Position numbers and translations under genes: made by a program. The notes beneath the pieces are model-generated. The model searched no databases. It saw only the letters and a program-made list of their open reading frames with translations, and was not told the DNA's origin. 64,000 nt of DNA from NCBI RefSeq assembly GCF_045679545.1, contig NZ_CP166195.1, positions 620,001 to 684,000 on the forward strand, given 5' to 3'. This document shows, in pieces, positions 1-9,484 of the stretch (position 1 is its first letter; each line of letters starts with the position of its first letter). The stretch is from Enterovibrio sp045679545 (GTDB lineage Bacteria; Pseudomonadota; Gammaproteobacteria; Enterobacterales; Vibrionaceae).

Positions 1-279
1 TGCTACCGCCCCCGCCACCGCTGGAATGCTGATCAGCAAGCTATTGAGCAGGTAGCGCCCCATTGGGGTGGCGATAAAGACTTGAGTATAATTTTCAACC
101 AGTTGCAGCTCATCGGGCATACCCCAATAGTTGCCAGCGTTAATGTCGGCAATCGATCGCACTGAGGTCATCAACACGGCGGCAAGTGGGATCAACCACA
201 AGCAAACCGCGACATACAAAGCGATACGATACGTAACGTTAGCAACCGCGCCACGATTCTCTATCGGTCTTGGAAACAT
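1..279 (-). CDS. ABC sugar transporter permease, MalG-like (partial, 3' end outside window)
   Basis: The reading frame starts at 279 and runs open to the left edge for 93 codons. It begins MFPRPIENRG and holds a first membrane helix (about residues 17-37), then an extracytoplasmic stretch and the start of a second helix. This is the usual N-terminus of MalG/LacG-type inner-membrane permeases of carbohydrate ABC importers. Its ATG overlaps the TAA of the preceding permease by one base (TAATG), so the two are translationally coupled. The EAA loop lies outside the window. The substrate is inferred only from the adjacent galactosidases. Confidence 0.85.
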   Translation of the reverse strand, partial: MFPRPIENRGAVANVTYRIALYVAVCLWLIPLAAVLMTSVRSIADINAGNYWGMPDELQLVENYTQVFIATPMGRYLLNSLLISIPAVAGAVA

Positions 280-1181
280 TAGCGCTCTCCTTTCAACATG
301 CGCCACAAAAACCAGGCGATATAAACAAGCATGATCAGGAACAGCACGACAGCAACCGCAGCGCCGTAGCCCATACGGTAGTTAAAAATAGATTCTTCAT
401 ACATAAGGTATGCAAGAACCGTGGAACTGCCCCAAGGACCGCCCGCAGTCATGGTTGCCACCAAATCGAACGAGCGCAGTGCGCCAATCACAGTGACGAC
501 AACGGCAATAAAGGTTGCTGGTTTCAGCTGTGGCACCACCACGTACCACAGCATCCGCCAGCCTTTTGCGCCATCTAGTCGTGCTGCTTCTAACTGTTCG
601 GGATCGAGATTGTTGAGGCCCGTGAGATACAAAATCATGCAATACGCGATTTGCGGCCATAGCCCTGCGGCGATAATGCCGTAGGTCACCAGATCTTCAT
701 CAGCCAAGATGGAAACAGGATCAAAGCCCAGTGCCACCATCATCTGTGTCAGCAAACCAAAAGAAGGGTCATAGAACCACGCGAACACCAAGCCAACGAC
801 CACTTGCGAAATCACGAACGGAAAGAAAAACAGCGCTTTGATGAGCCGAATACCCGTCACTTTCTGATTCAAAAAAAGCGCGATCAGTAAGCCAATTGGC
901 GGGGCAAGCATGAACAGAATCATCCAAAGAAAATTGTTATACAACGCGGTGTAAAACGCTTCCGAATCGAATAATTCAGCGTAATTCCCCCACCCTACCC
1001 ACGTTTTTTCGCCCAAACCATCCCATTCGAAAAAGCTCAACCAAACGCTTTGAACGATCGGGTACAACACATACAAAGAAAAAATGAGGATGGCAGGAGC
1101 GAGAAACAACCAAGGTGCCGCGATAAGCCGGCTCCGCTTAGGCATTGTAGAGCGAGATGCAGTAGAGGAAAGCCCTGTCAT
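279..1181 (-). CDS. ABC sugar transporter permease, MalF/UgpA-like
   Basis: A 300-residue inner-membrane permease with about six hydrophobic helices. An EAA-loop motif near the C-terminal half (EAARLDGAKGWRMLWYVVVP) contacts the ATPase subunit. Length and motif fit the MalF/UgpA/LacF class of carbohydrate importers. It is the first gene of a leftward operon and overlaps the next permease by one base. A promoter with an overlapping LacI-type operator lies upstream at 1288-1324, and AGGAC precedes the start. No periplasmic binding protein is visible; it may lie left of the window. A galactoside substrate is inferred from the alpha- and beta-galactosidase genes on the other side of the regulator. 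Confidence 0.9.
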   Translation of the reverse strand: MTGLSSTASRSTMPKRSRLIAAPWLFLAPAILIFSLYVLYPIVQSVWLSFFEWDGLGEKTWVGWGNYAELFDSEAFYTALYNNFLWMILFMLAPPIGLLIALFLNQKVTGIRLIKALFFFPFVISQVVVGLVFAWFYDPSFGLLTQMMVALGFDPVSILADEDLVTYGIIAAGLWPQIAYCMILYLTGLNNLDPEQLEAARLDGAKGWRMLWYVVVPQLKPATFIAVVVTVIGALRSFDLVATMTAGGPWGSSTVLAYLMYEESIFNYRMGYGAAVAVVLFLIMLVYIAWFLWRMLKGER

Positions 1182-1287
1182 AGTACGTCCTGTCCTGTTG
1201 ATCCCTTAATGAGAAGAAGGGAGAGAAGCACTGAAACACACCAAAAATCTGTTGCCGGAATGTAACAGTGTTGTTGTATTTAAATTT

Positions 1288-1316
1288 AATCTAGTTGAAA
1301 AAATATCCCATGTAAA
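1288..1316 (-). promoter_or_regulatory. Predicted sigma-70 promoter of the permease operon
   Basis: On the minus strand, TTTACA (1316-1311, five of six matches to the -35 consensus) is followed after exactly 17 bases by TAGATT (1293-1288, four of six matches to the -10). It points at the permease gene starting at 1181. The -35 box lies inside the LacI-type palindrome. Confidence 0.5.
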
Positions 1317-1324
1317 CGTTTCCA
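1311..1324. promoter_or_regulatory. LacI-family operator candidate
   Basis: TGTAAACGTTTCCA is a 14-bp palindrome centred on CG with one mismatched pair. This is the classic form of LacI/GalR-family operators (NNGNAAACGTTTNCNN-like). It sits between the divergent permease and ATPase genes and overlaps the leftward -35 box, a position suited to repression. The likely ligand is the LacI-family protein encoded at 2677-3693. Confidence 0.55.
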
Positions 1325-1416
1325 TTGCACAAAAAAAGCACTATTTTAATTTAAGGGTGACGTGAACAACGAAATCCAAATTCATCAAAAGCAACTCGTA
1401 GCATAGGACTTGCAGC

Positions 1417-2544
1417 ATGGCAGACATCACACTTAGAAACGTGACTAAACGCTTCGGAAAGGTAGAAACAATTCACGGCATTGATCTAGATATCTCGGGC
1501 GGGGAATTTGTGGTTTTTGTTGGGCCATCCGGCTGCGGCAAGTCAACGCTTCTGCGTTTGATCGCCGGATTGGAAACCATATCTGACGGAAAGATCTCCA
1601 TTAACGGCGTTGAAGTCAACGATGTTGATCCTGCCGATCGCGGCGTCGCCATGGTGTTTCAATCCTATGCTCTGTATCCACACATGACAGTGCGCGAGAA
1701 TATGGGCTTTGGCTTGAAAATGAATGGCGTCTCTCAAGACGTAATTGCTAAACAAGTGAATCGCGCCGCTAAAACCTTGCAACTCGACCCTTTGCTTGAT
1801 CGCAAACCAAAAGCTTTGTCCGGCGGTCAGCGTCAACGCGTGGCTATTGGTCGTGCCATTGTGCGTGATCCTAAAGTGTTTTTGTTTGATGAACCCCTTT
1901 CCAACCTCGACGCCGAATTGCGCGTGGAGATGCGACTGCAAATTGCCAAGCTCCATCAAGAGCTCAAAAACACCATGGTGTACGTCACTCACGATCAAGT
2001 CGAAGCCATGACGCTCGCCGACAAAATCGTGGTACTGAGAGACGGCAACATCGAACAAGTTGGCTCACCGCTAGCGCTTTACCACAACCCCGCTAACCTG
2101 TTTGTCGCTGGGTTTATTGGCTCACCAAGAATGAACTTTGTATCGGGTACGGTTTCGGTCACTAATGGTTCCGAGGCGACCATCACCATGCCTGACGGCC
2201 AATCATTAACGGTGCCAGTGGCGAAACCTGTCAACGAAGGTGAAGCCGTCACTGTGGGGATCCGCCCCGAGCATATTCAGATTGGCAAAGGCCCAGGGTT
2301 CAACTTTGAATTTCACAGTGAAGTGGTTGAGCGACTCGGCAATAGCACCTATTTGTTTGGTCAATATAGCGGCGTAGATAGCTTCAAAGTGCACATTCCA
2401 GGCGACAATGCAGTTAAAGCGTTCCAAACTGTGGCCTTGCATTGCTCACCTGACGACATTCATCTGTTTGACAGCAACGAACAAGCATTAACGTTTCGTG
2501 AACCCACGGTCACCAACAGCGCCAACCTGCAATCTGACGCTTAG
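1417..2544 (+). CDS. ABC sugar transporter ATP-binding protein, MalK/UgpC/MsmK-like
   Basis: A 375-residue cytoplasmic ATPase that powers carbohydrate import. Visible motifs are Walker A GPSGCGKS (36-43), Q-loop Gln82, signature LSGGQ (134-138), Walker B VFLFDEP (154-160) and H-loop His192. A C-terminal OB-fold/TOBE region with GIRPEHI follows, as is typical of MalK/UgpC. It is transcribed divergently from the two permeases and in the same direction as the LacI regulator and galactosidases. Such ATPases are often shared by several sugar importers, so exclusive use by the local permeases is not certain. Confidence 0.92.
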   Translation: MADITLRNVTKRFGKVETIHGIDLDISGGEFVVFVGPSGCGKSTLLRLIAGLETISDGKISINGVEVNDVDPADRGVAMVFQSYALYPHMTVRENMGFGLKMNGVSQDVIAKQVNRAAKTLQLDPLLDRKPKALSGGQRQRVAIGRAIVRDPKVFLFDEPLSNLDAELRVEMRLQIAKLHQELKNTMVYVTHDQVEAMTLADKIVVLRDGNIEQVGSPLALYHNPANLFVAGFIGSPRMNFVSGTVSVTNGSEATITMPDGQSLTVPVAKPVNEGEAVTVGIRPEHIQIGKGPGFNFEFHSEVVERLGNSTYLFGQYSGVDSFKVHIPGDNAVKAFQTVALHCSPDDIHLFDSNEQALTFREPTVTNSANLQSDA

Positions 2545-2676
2545 CGTCGGATGCCAAAAGGATGATCAATCTCATGTATAGCCGATGAATAGTGGGGGAA
2601 GCGATGAAGCCCTTAATCCATGTCATGGCGTTAACTGGCATACATTTTCAAGAAAGACCAACAAAGGGAACAGCCT

Positions 2677-3693
2677 ATGGCAACCATTAAAGATGTCGCC
2701 AAACATGCAGGTGTTTCGGTTGCTACGGTATCACGGGTGCTCAATAGTTCCCCCCAAACGCGACCCGATACCGTTTCGTTAGTGAAGCAGGCCATGGCGA
2801 CATTGGGTTATCGTCCTAATGCTGCGGCGCGCACACTAGTGAGTAAAAAAAGCCTCACCATTGGTGTGGTGGTGGCGGATGTGTCCGACCCCTTTTTCGG
2901 CACACTGGTAAAGCAAGTCGATACCATTGCGCATCAACGGGGCCATCAATTGCTGATTGGCAACGGCTATCACGATGCAGAGCGAGAAAAGCAGGCCATT
3001 GAATCGCTGATCCAAAACCAAGTGGGTGCCCTGATCGTGCACAGCAAAGCACTGGACGACGACACCCTGCGCGCATACGCAGCCGAACTGCCCGCCATGG
3101 TATTTATTAATCGACTGATTGAAGGGTTAGAGGATCAGTGCGTGTATCTTGATAACTATCGAGGTGCGTTTTTAGCGACTGAACACTTAATCCAGCTTGG
3201 GCATTCTCGCATTGCTTACATCGGTTCTGATCATTGCATTGAAGATACACAGCAACGAGAGCGAGGTTATCGCGACGCATTAATCGCGCACGATTTGGGT
3301 AAGCACAGTGGCAGTGACACCACACAAGGTTGGATGGCTTTCGCCCCGCCTAACGAACAAGGTGGCGAAACAGCCATAAAAGCCTTGCTCTCGCACAATG
3401 AACATATCAGCGCCGTGTTTTGCTATAACGATGGCATGGCCGTAGGTGTGATCACGGCATTAATAGACAGAGGCTTCCAGATACCAGAAGACGTCTCTGT
3501 GATTGGATTTGATGACAGCCTTGTTGCTCGATATTTGCACCCTAAACTTTCCACCGTACGCTATCCCATTGCTGAAATGGCCACAGAAGCGGCTGAAATT
3601 GCCATTGCACGGCTACTCAACAGTGAAGCGCCAACACGCAACGGTAGTTACCAACCTGTATTGATAAAGCGTGATTCTGTCAAACATAAGTAA
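2677..3693 (+). CDS. LacI-family transcriptional regulator of the galactoside locus
   Basis: A 338-residue one-component regulator. The N-terminal helix-turn-helix (TIKDVAKHAGVSVATVSRVL, residues 3-22) and hinge are canonical for LacI/GalR proteins. A periplasmic-binding-protein-like effector domain follows, with motifs such as IGVVVADVSDPFF and the C-terminal VSVIGFDD. AAGGGAA precedes the ATG. It lies between the transporter ATPase gene and the two galactosidase genes, nine bases ahead of the alpha-galactosidase. It probably binds the palindrome at 1311-1324 and releases it on sensing a galactoside; the specific inducer cannot be read from sequence. Confidence 0.9.
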   Translation: MATIKDVAKHAGVSVATVSRVLNSSPQTRPDTVSLVKQAMATLGYRPNAAARTLVSKKSLTIGVVVADVSDPFFGTLVKQVDTIAHQRGHQLLIGNGYHDAEREKQAIESLIQNQVGALIVHSKALDDDTLRAYAAELPAMVFINRLIEGLEDQCVYLDNYRGAFLATEHLIQLGHSRIAYIGSDHCIEDTQQRERGYRDALIAHDLGKHSGSDTTQGWMAFAPPNEQGGETAIKALLSHNEHISAVFCYNDGMAVGVITALIDRGFQIPEDVSVIGFDDSLVARYLHPKLSTVRYPIAEMATEAAEIAIARLLNSEAPTRNGSYQPVLIKRDSVKHK

Positions 3694-3702
3694 TGAGATG
3701 CG

Positions 3703-5895
3703 ATGGCGCAAACAACGAAAACTGCGCAAGTTCAAGGAATGACAAACATGGTGACAACCCCGACTTCATCATCAAATAAAGCGCCAACGGAGCGTTTCTT
3801 GCATTTACAGTCTGTTAAAAACAGTCTGATTGTGCAGCTGGATCCCGCCCCCGCTATTGTCTACTGGGGCAAAAAATTTAGCCGTGAACAACCGCTTTCC
3901 GCCGCCTTGTTTGACGCCCCCGTTGGACAAGCCCGTTTAGACTGCCATATCCCGCTTGCGCTTTGTCCCGAGCAAGGACGCGGTGATTTCGGCAGCCCGG
4001 GGATTGAAGGCCACAGAAACGGTCAAGATTGGGCGCCCGTATTTACGTTAATTTCCATCACCCAAAGCTTGTCTTCCGCACGTTTCACCCTTTCCGATCC
4101 TCGTGCTGCGCTCGACATCGTGATTGAGCTCGCCTTGGATGAAGCGAGCGATGTATTGACACTTAAACAGCGATTAATCAACACGGGCAGCACCGATTAC
4201 ACCGTTAACCGTTTTGCCTTGACCTTGCCATTGGCTGAGACCTTTTCCGAGCTCATCACCTTTCATGGGCGCTGGTCACATGAATTTCAAATGCAGAGAA
4301 CGCGACTCGAACACAGTGGCTTTATTCAAGAGAACCGCCGTGGTCGCACGTCACACGAGTCCTTCCCCGGGCTGATTGCCCTGCACCCAAACAGCAATGA
4401 CCTAAGCGGCGACGTCATAGGAATGCACTTGGGCTGGAGCGGAAACCATCGCCTTCAGGCACAAGTAAAAAGCGATGGACGACGCTACTTCCAAGCCGAA
4501 GCCTTGTTAGCGGCGGGGGAAGTGATTTTGCCACCGGGTGAAGCCTTTGATACACCCACCTTGTATGCCGTTTTCTCCGCAAGCGGCCTCAACGGCATGA
4601 TGCAGCGTTTTCACCAATACGTGCGCTCCTCGCTGCTGCAATTCTCGCCATCTAGCACTCGCCCAGTGCATTTCAACACATGGGAAGGCATGTATTTTGA
4701 CCACCAGCCACAGCGCATCATGGCCATGGCTGATGCGGTGGCACGATTAGGCGTAGAACGCTTTATCCTTGATGATGGCTGGTTTACCCATCGTGATGAT
4801 GACAAGCGCGCCCTTGGCGATTGGCAGGTGGACAAGCGTAAATACCCTAACGGCCTCAAACCCTTAGTCGAGCATATTAACCAGCTCGGCATGACGTTTG
4901 GGTTGTGGGTAGAACCCGAAATGGTCAGTAAGGATTCTGAGCTGTTCCGCGCGCATCCCGATTGGATGCTGGGGTTAGACTCGCTCGGCTATCAGCAGCC
5001 TTCAGGTCGCTATCAATTTGTGCTCGATCTACAAAATCCTGATGCCTTTAGTTACTTGCTAAATGCGTTGGATGCCTTACTCACCGAGTACAACATTGCC
5101 TACCTCAAGTGGGACATGAACCGCGAGCTTGTTCAAGCTGGCCATCAGCTGCATCCCGCTTATCACAGGCAGACGCTGGCGCTTTATACACTGATCGATG
5201 CATTGCGAGCACGCCATCCCTACGTCGAAATTGAATCTTGCGCCTCTGGCGGTGGACGCATTGACTACGAAGTGCTCAAACGCACTCATCGTTTTTGGAC
5301 ATCCGACTGCAACGACGCTTTAGAACGACAGTGGATCCAACATGGCATGCAGTTGTTCTTCCCGCCAGAAGTGATGGGCAGCCACATTGGCCCGCGCCAA
5401 AGTCACACCACCCGCCGTTGCCACGATATGTCACTTCGCGGCATTACCGCTTTGTTCGGTCACATGGGCGCAGAGCTTGACCCCGTGGGGCTGGAAGACA
5501 ACGAACTACGCGCCTTTGCCCGTTATATTGGGTTGCACAAACAATACCGCCCGCTCTTGCATCACGGCAAATGCTTCAACCTGCCATCACACGACCCGAA
5601 CACCCACATTTATGGGGTATTCGATGACTCCGTCACCCTGGTCGCTGTCGCCCAACTTGCCATGCCACAATATGCCCTTGGCGGACAATTGCGGCTTCCA
5701 GTGTTGTGCGCCAATAAGCGCTACCGCGTCGAGGTGCTTGATTCTCCAGCGGCGTTTTCCCTCACCATGAAGCACAAGCCCGTCTGGATGGATAAGCCAT
5801 TGACGATTCACGGTGATCAGCTGATCCAAATTGGACTAAGCTTGCCAGTAATGGACCCGGAAAGTGCCATGCTATTGTCCTTCACCCTCGTGTGA
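3703..5895 (+). CDS. Alpha-galactosidase, GH36 family (RafA/AgaA-like)
   Basis: A 730-residue cytoplasmic glycosidase with no signal peptide, expected to release terminal alpha-1,6-galactose from melibiose or raffinose-type sugars. GH36 hallmarks are present: the WEGMYFD region, ILDDGWF, the nucleophile motif YLKWDMNR (Asp471), the loop ESCASGGGR, and the general acid/base motif WTSDCND (Asp535). Length fits tetrameric GH36 enzymes such as E. coli RafA (about 708). It starts nine bases after the regulator. An in-frame ATG at 3748 has a better Shine-Dalgarno sequence (AAGGA at 3734-3738), so the true protein may be 15 residues shorter. Confidence 0.93.
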   Translation: MAQTTKTAQVQGMTNMVTTPTSSSNKAPTERFLHLQSVKNSLIVQLDPAPAIVYWGKKFSREQPLSAALFDAPVGQARLDCHIPLALCPEQGRGDFGSPGIEGHRNGQDWAPVFTLISITQSLSSARFTLSDPRAALDIVIELALDEASDVLTLKQRLINTGSTDYTVNRFALTLPLAETFSELITFHGRWSHEFQMQRTRLEHSGFIQENRRGRTSHESFPGLIALHPNSNDLSGDVIGMHLGWSGNHRLQAQVKSDGRRYFQAEALLAAGEVILPPGEAFDTPTLYAVFSASGLNGMMQRFHQYVRSSLLQFSPSSTRPVHFNTWEGMYFDHQPQRIMAMADAVARLGVERFILDDGWFTHRDDDKRALGDWQVDKRKYPNGLKPLVEHINQLGMTFGLWVEPEMVSKDSELFRAHPDWMLGLDSLGYQQPSGRYQFVLDLQNPDAFSYLLNALDALLTEYNIAYLKWDMNRELVQAGHQLHPAYHRQTLALYTLIDALRARHPYVEIESCASGGGRIDYEVLKRTHRFWTSDCNDALERQWIQHGMQLFFPPEVMGSHIGPRQSHTTRRCHDMSLRGITALFGHMGAELDPVGLEDNELRAFARYIGLHKQYRPLLHHGKCFNLPSHDPNTHIYGVFDDSVTLVAVAQLAMPQYALGGQLRLPVLCANKRYRVEVLDSPAAFSLTMKHKPVWMDKPLTIHGDQLIQIGLSLPVMDPESAMLLSFTLV

Positions 5896-5944
5896 ATATC
5901 TCCGAACCTTCGCCTGACTGGTCATCAACAAAGAGAAATGCAGT

Positions 5945-8900
5945 ATGAGCCGATATACAGAGTTGATACGTCATCGTCACTGGGAAAACCCGTCAATCAC
6001 TCACCTGAATCGGTTGCCGGCCCATTGCCCCATGGCTTCCTATCCCAGCGTAGAGGCCGCCCTAGACGACCAAGACAATCCCATCCCCGTTTCTCGTAAC
6101 CGAATATCACTTAACGGAACATGGAAATTCGCGCTGTTTGATATGCCTGAATCGGTGCCGTCACTGTCCGTTAGCCGCGAATTTGACGACACAGAATGGC
6201 GAGACATGCCCGTGCCATCGAATTGGCAACTTCAAGGCACGGAAGACATTCCGATTTATACCAACGTGCAATATCCCTTCCCCCCTCATCCGCCCAAGGT
6301 ACCCGAGCACAATCCGACTGGGGTCTATCGCACCCACTTTACGTTGTCGGAATCATGGCTGAAATCTCAGGTTATCGTGTGTTTTGAAGGTGTCAGCGCG
6401 GCTTTTTATTTATGGTGCAACGGCCATTTTGTGGGTTACAGCCAAGACAGCCGTTTGCCTGCTGAATTCGATTTAGGCCCACACGCAAACTCTGGGGAAA
6501 ACCAGCTTACCGCTGTGGTGCTGCGTTGGAGTGATGGCAGTTATCTTGAAGACCAAGACATGTGGTGGCTGAGTGGTATTTTCCGCGACGTGACTCTGCG
6601 AATAAAACCTTTTGACCAGATCCTCGATTTTGATGTAAAGACCCGTCTCGACCCCACCCATCAAATCGGCACATTATCCGTCACCACCACCTTGCGCGGC
6701 GTACACGATCGTGTCGCCATTCAACTGTTTGATGAAGGCGTGGATATTTCAGGCCCTGTGACAGCGCGCTGCGGGGAGCGGCCCATGGATGAACGAGGCA
6801 GTTGGTCGAATCGTGTTGAACATCAAATCACCATTTCTTGCCCTCGGTTATGGAGCGATGAAGACCCCCACCTGTATAGGCTGGTTGTCACCTTGCTGGA
6901 CGAAGACGACAAAGCCGTTGACATTGAAGCGTGTAACCTTGGTTTTCGTCAGGTTGAAATCCTCAATGGGCAGCTCATCATCAATGGTCAACCTGCGCTG
7001 ATTCGTGGGGTAAACCGTCATGAGTTTCATCCTGAGCATGGCTACGTACAACGCGTTGAAGACATCGAAAACGACATCAAACTCATCAAGCAATTCAACT
7101 TCAACGCCGTTCGTACTTCGCACTACCCCAATCACCCCGCTTTTTATCAACTGTGTGATAAATATGGTTTGTACGTGGTCGACGAAGCCAACATCGAAAC
7201 ACACGGTTTAGTGCCCATGTGCCAGTTGTCCGACAATACCGAATGGCTTAGTGCTTACATGGAGCGCATGACTCGCATGGTCGAGCGCGACAAAAATCAC
7301 CCCTGCATCATCATCTGGTCATTGGGCAATGAATCCGGCATTGGCACCAATCACCATGCCATGTACCAATGGGTGAAGCACCGCGATCCTAGCCGTCCCG
7401 TGCAATATGAAGGTGGCGGCGCGAATACACAGGCCACCGATATTCTTTGCCCTATGTATGCGCGCGTCGAACAAGATCAAGACCAAATCACCCTTCCCAA
7501 ATGGGCTTTACCGAAATGGATCGGATTGCCAAACGAAGAGCGCCCGCTGATCTTGTGCGAATACGCCCATGCCATGGGCAACAGCTTAGGCAGTTTCGGT
7601 AAATATTGGGACGCCTTCCGGCGCTATCCCCGCTTACAAGGCGGCTTCATCTGGGATTGGGTCGATCAAGGGCTTTCACGGAAAGATGATCAAGGCAAAT
7701 TTTGTAAGAATGATCAAGGACAGCCGAATTGGCTTTACGGCGGCGATTTTGGCGACACACCAAACGACAGGCAGTTTTGTATCAATGGCTTAATGTTCCC
7801 AGACAGAACACCGCATCCTGCAGCCTTTGAAGCCAAATACCATCAGCAGCGTTTTCGCTACACACTCATCAGCGCATCGCCCCTGAGCATTGCTGTGCAT
7901 CATGAATACCTGTTTCATCCTCCGGAAACCCTGACGCTTCGCTGGTCATTGCAAGAAAATGGCAAGCAAATCGCTTTCGGAGAAGAAGCCCTTCATCTCC
8001 ACATCGGCGAACATAGCCAGCACACCCTGCTAGATCAGGTGCCTGATGCCAAACCAGGCAAGGAGTATTTTCTCAACCTCGACGTGCTACTTGCCAACAG
8101 CGAGCTGTGGGCAGAAAAAGGCTTAATGATAGGCTGGGGTCAACTGGCGCTACCTGTTAACTCAAGCCTTCCACTGCCCGATATCAGCCCAGACAGGTTA
8201 CCGGACGTTCACGAAGAAGAAGACCACTGGACCATTCGCGGTGAACATTTTGAACTCGGGTTTGACAAACAAAGCGGTCATTTAGTGCAGTGGCTGATTG
8301 ATGGTGAAGAGCAACTTCTGGATGCACCGAAAGACAATTTCATTCGTCCTCCTATCGACAATGATATCGGTGCGAGCGAAGCCGATAACCCTGACCCCAA
8401 TGCTTGGCGCAATAAGTGGCAAGATGCCGGGCTATTTTCGCTACGTCATGAAAACCTGTTTAACACCGTTGATGTATTAAGCGATCAGATTCAGATCCGC
8501 TCTCATCATGGCTATTTCTCTGGCGACACTATGGTGATCACCACCCTGTGGCGCTATGAAGTGAATGTGTCAGGGGAAATATTACTGACCGTTGATGTGA
8601 ACGTCGCACCGGGTATGCCCGCGCTGCCTCGCGTTGGTTTAGAGCTGGCGTTACCGCTTACCGATTCCGTGGCATGGTTCGGTCGAGGCCCCTTTGAGAA
8701 TTACCCCGACCGTCAATCCGCCGCCATGGTTAGCCGATACCTCGCCCACATTGATGACATGCATACACCGTATATTTTCCCAACGGAAAACGGGCTACGC
8801 TGCGATGTACGCCAAATGGATATCGACAATCTGCGGATTCTCGGCTTGTTCCATTTTTCGATCAGCCGTTACAGCCAAGAAAATCTCACGGCGGCTAACC

Positions 8901-9064
8901 ACCAAGAAGAGTTGGTGAAAGACGATCATTTGTATTTGCGCATAGATGGCCATCACATGGGCGTCGGCGGGGACGATTCTTGGAGCCCAAGCGTGCACCC
9001 AGAATACTTGCTCAATGCGCTGCATTATCGCTATTCACTGACGCTCACCATGAAACAGGAATAG
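5945..9064 (+). CDS. lacZ: Beta-galactosidase, GH2 family, LacZ type
   Basis: A 1039-residue enzyme of the same length class and architecture as E. coli LacZ: jelly-roll, two immunoglobulin-like domains, TIM barrel and C-terminal beta-galactosidase small-chain domain. The acid/base Glu463 lies in WSLGNESG and the nucleophile Glu539 in LCEYAHAMGNSLG. The C-terminal motifs RPPIDNDIG and FENYPDR are also intact. No signal peptide is seen, so it acts in the cytoplasm on lactose-like disaccharides. It follows the alpha-galactosidase by 49 bases, suggesting co-transcription and joint use of galactosides brought in by the ABC system. Confidence 0.95.
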   Translation: MSRYTELIRHRHWENPSITHLNRLPAHCPMASYPSVEAALDDQDNPIPVSRNRISLNGTWKFALFDMPESVPSLSVSREFDDTEWRDMPVPSNWQLQGTEDIPIYTNVQYPFPPHPPKVPEHNPTGVYRTHFTLSESWLKSQVIVCFEGVSAAFYLWCNGHFVGYSQDSRLPAEFDLGPHANSGENQLTAVVLRWSDGSYLEDQDMWWLSGIFRDVTLRIKPFDQILDFDVKTRLDPTHQIGTLSVTTTLRGVHDRVAIQLFDEGVDISGPVTARCGERPMDERGSWSNRVEHQITISCPRLWSDEDPHLYRLVVTLLDEDDKAVDIEACNLGFRQVEILNGQLIINGQPALIRGVNRHEFHPEHGYVQRVEDIENDIKLIKQFNFNAVRTSHYPNHPAFYQLCDKYGLYVVDEANIETHGLVPMCQLSDNTEWLSAYMERMTRMVERDKNHPCIIIWSLGNESGIGTNHHAMYQWVKHRDPSRPVQYEGGGANTQATDILCPMYARVEQDQDQITLPKWALPKWIGLPNEERPLILCEYAHAMGNSLGSFGKYWDAFRRYPRLQGGFIWDWVDQGLSRKDDQGKFCKNDQGQPNWLYGGDFGDTPNDRQFCINGLMFPDRTPHPAAFEAKYHQQRFRYTLISASPLSIAVHHEYLFHPPETLTLRWSLQENGKQIAFGEEALHLHIGEHSQHTLLDQVPDAKPGKEYFLNLDVLLANSELWAEKGLMIGWGQLALPVNSSLPLPDISPDRLPDVHEEEDHWTIRGEHFELGFDKQSGHLVQWLIDGEEQLLDAPKDNFIRPPIDNDIGASEADNPDPNAWRNKWQDAGLFSLRHENLFNTVDVLSDQIQIRSHHGYFSGDTMVITTLWRYEVNVSGEILLTVDVNVAPGMPALPRVGLELALPLTDSVAWFGRGPFENYPDRQSAAMVSRYLAHIDDMHTPYIFPTENGLRCDVRQMDIDNLRILGLFHFSISRYSQENLTAANHQEELVKDDHLYLRIDGHHMGVGGDDSWSPSVHPEYLLNALHYRYSLTLTMKQE

Positions 9065-9180
9065 CGATGGCAAAGGCGTGAATATAAAATGCTCGATAAC
9101 AGGTCTTTTAATCAGCACAATGCTCAACGGCTCCATTGATAGGTAGCCAATTTACACAAAAAAAACAATAAGGATAAAGA

Positions 9181-9444
9181 ATGCCAAATCTAAGTGCTCA
9201 TAGCCTCTATCATCGTACCCACTGCCCTTACTGCCTAAAAGTGCGCGCGGCACTGAAGCTGATGAACCTTGATGTTGAATTGGTTGACGTAAGTGCAAAC
9301 CGCGACGCATACGATGCGCTCGTGTCAGAAGGTGGTCGTAGCATGGTGCCTTGCCTGCGCATTGCCCATGATGACGGTTCAGTTGAATGGATGTATGAGT
9401 CCGACGACATCATTGATTATTTCAGAGAAAACTTTTCAAAATAG
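9181..9444 (+). CDS. Glutaredoxin-like / GST N-terminal-type thioredoxin-fold protein
   Basis: An 87-residue single-domain protein with a thioredoxin fold. The CPYC redox motif lies at residues 16-19 (THCPYCLKVRAAL). The cis-proline region SMVPCL and a C-terminal ESDDIIDYFRENF helix follow the pattern of glutaredoxins and GST N-terminal domains that bind glutathione. It has its own upstream gap of 116 bases after lacZ and is followed by a hairpin at 9456-9484, so it is probably monocistronic. A role in thiol-disulfide exchange is inferred; the partner is unknown. Confidence 0.85.
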   Translation: MPNLSAHSLYHRTHCPYCLKVRAALKLMNLDVELVDVSANRDAYDALVSEGGRSMVPCLRIAHDDGSVEWMYESDDIIDYFRENFSK

Positions 9445-9455
9445 CCTAAAAACAG

Positions 9456-9484
9456 TCGGGGTTATGAGGTTTTCATAACCCCGA
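9456..9484 (+). terminator. Hairpin terminator after the glutaredoxin-like gene
   Basis: A perfect 12-bp inverted repeat (TCGGGGTTATGA / TCATAACCCCGA) with a GGTTT loop starts 11 bases after the stop codon. The downstream T-tract is poor, so termination strength is uncertain. Confidence 0.6.
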
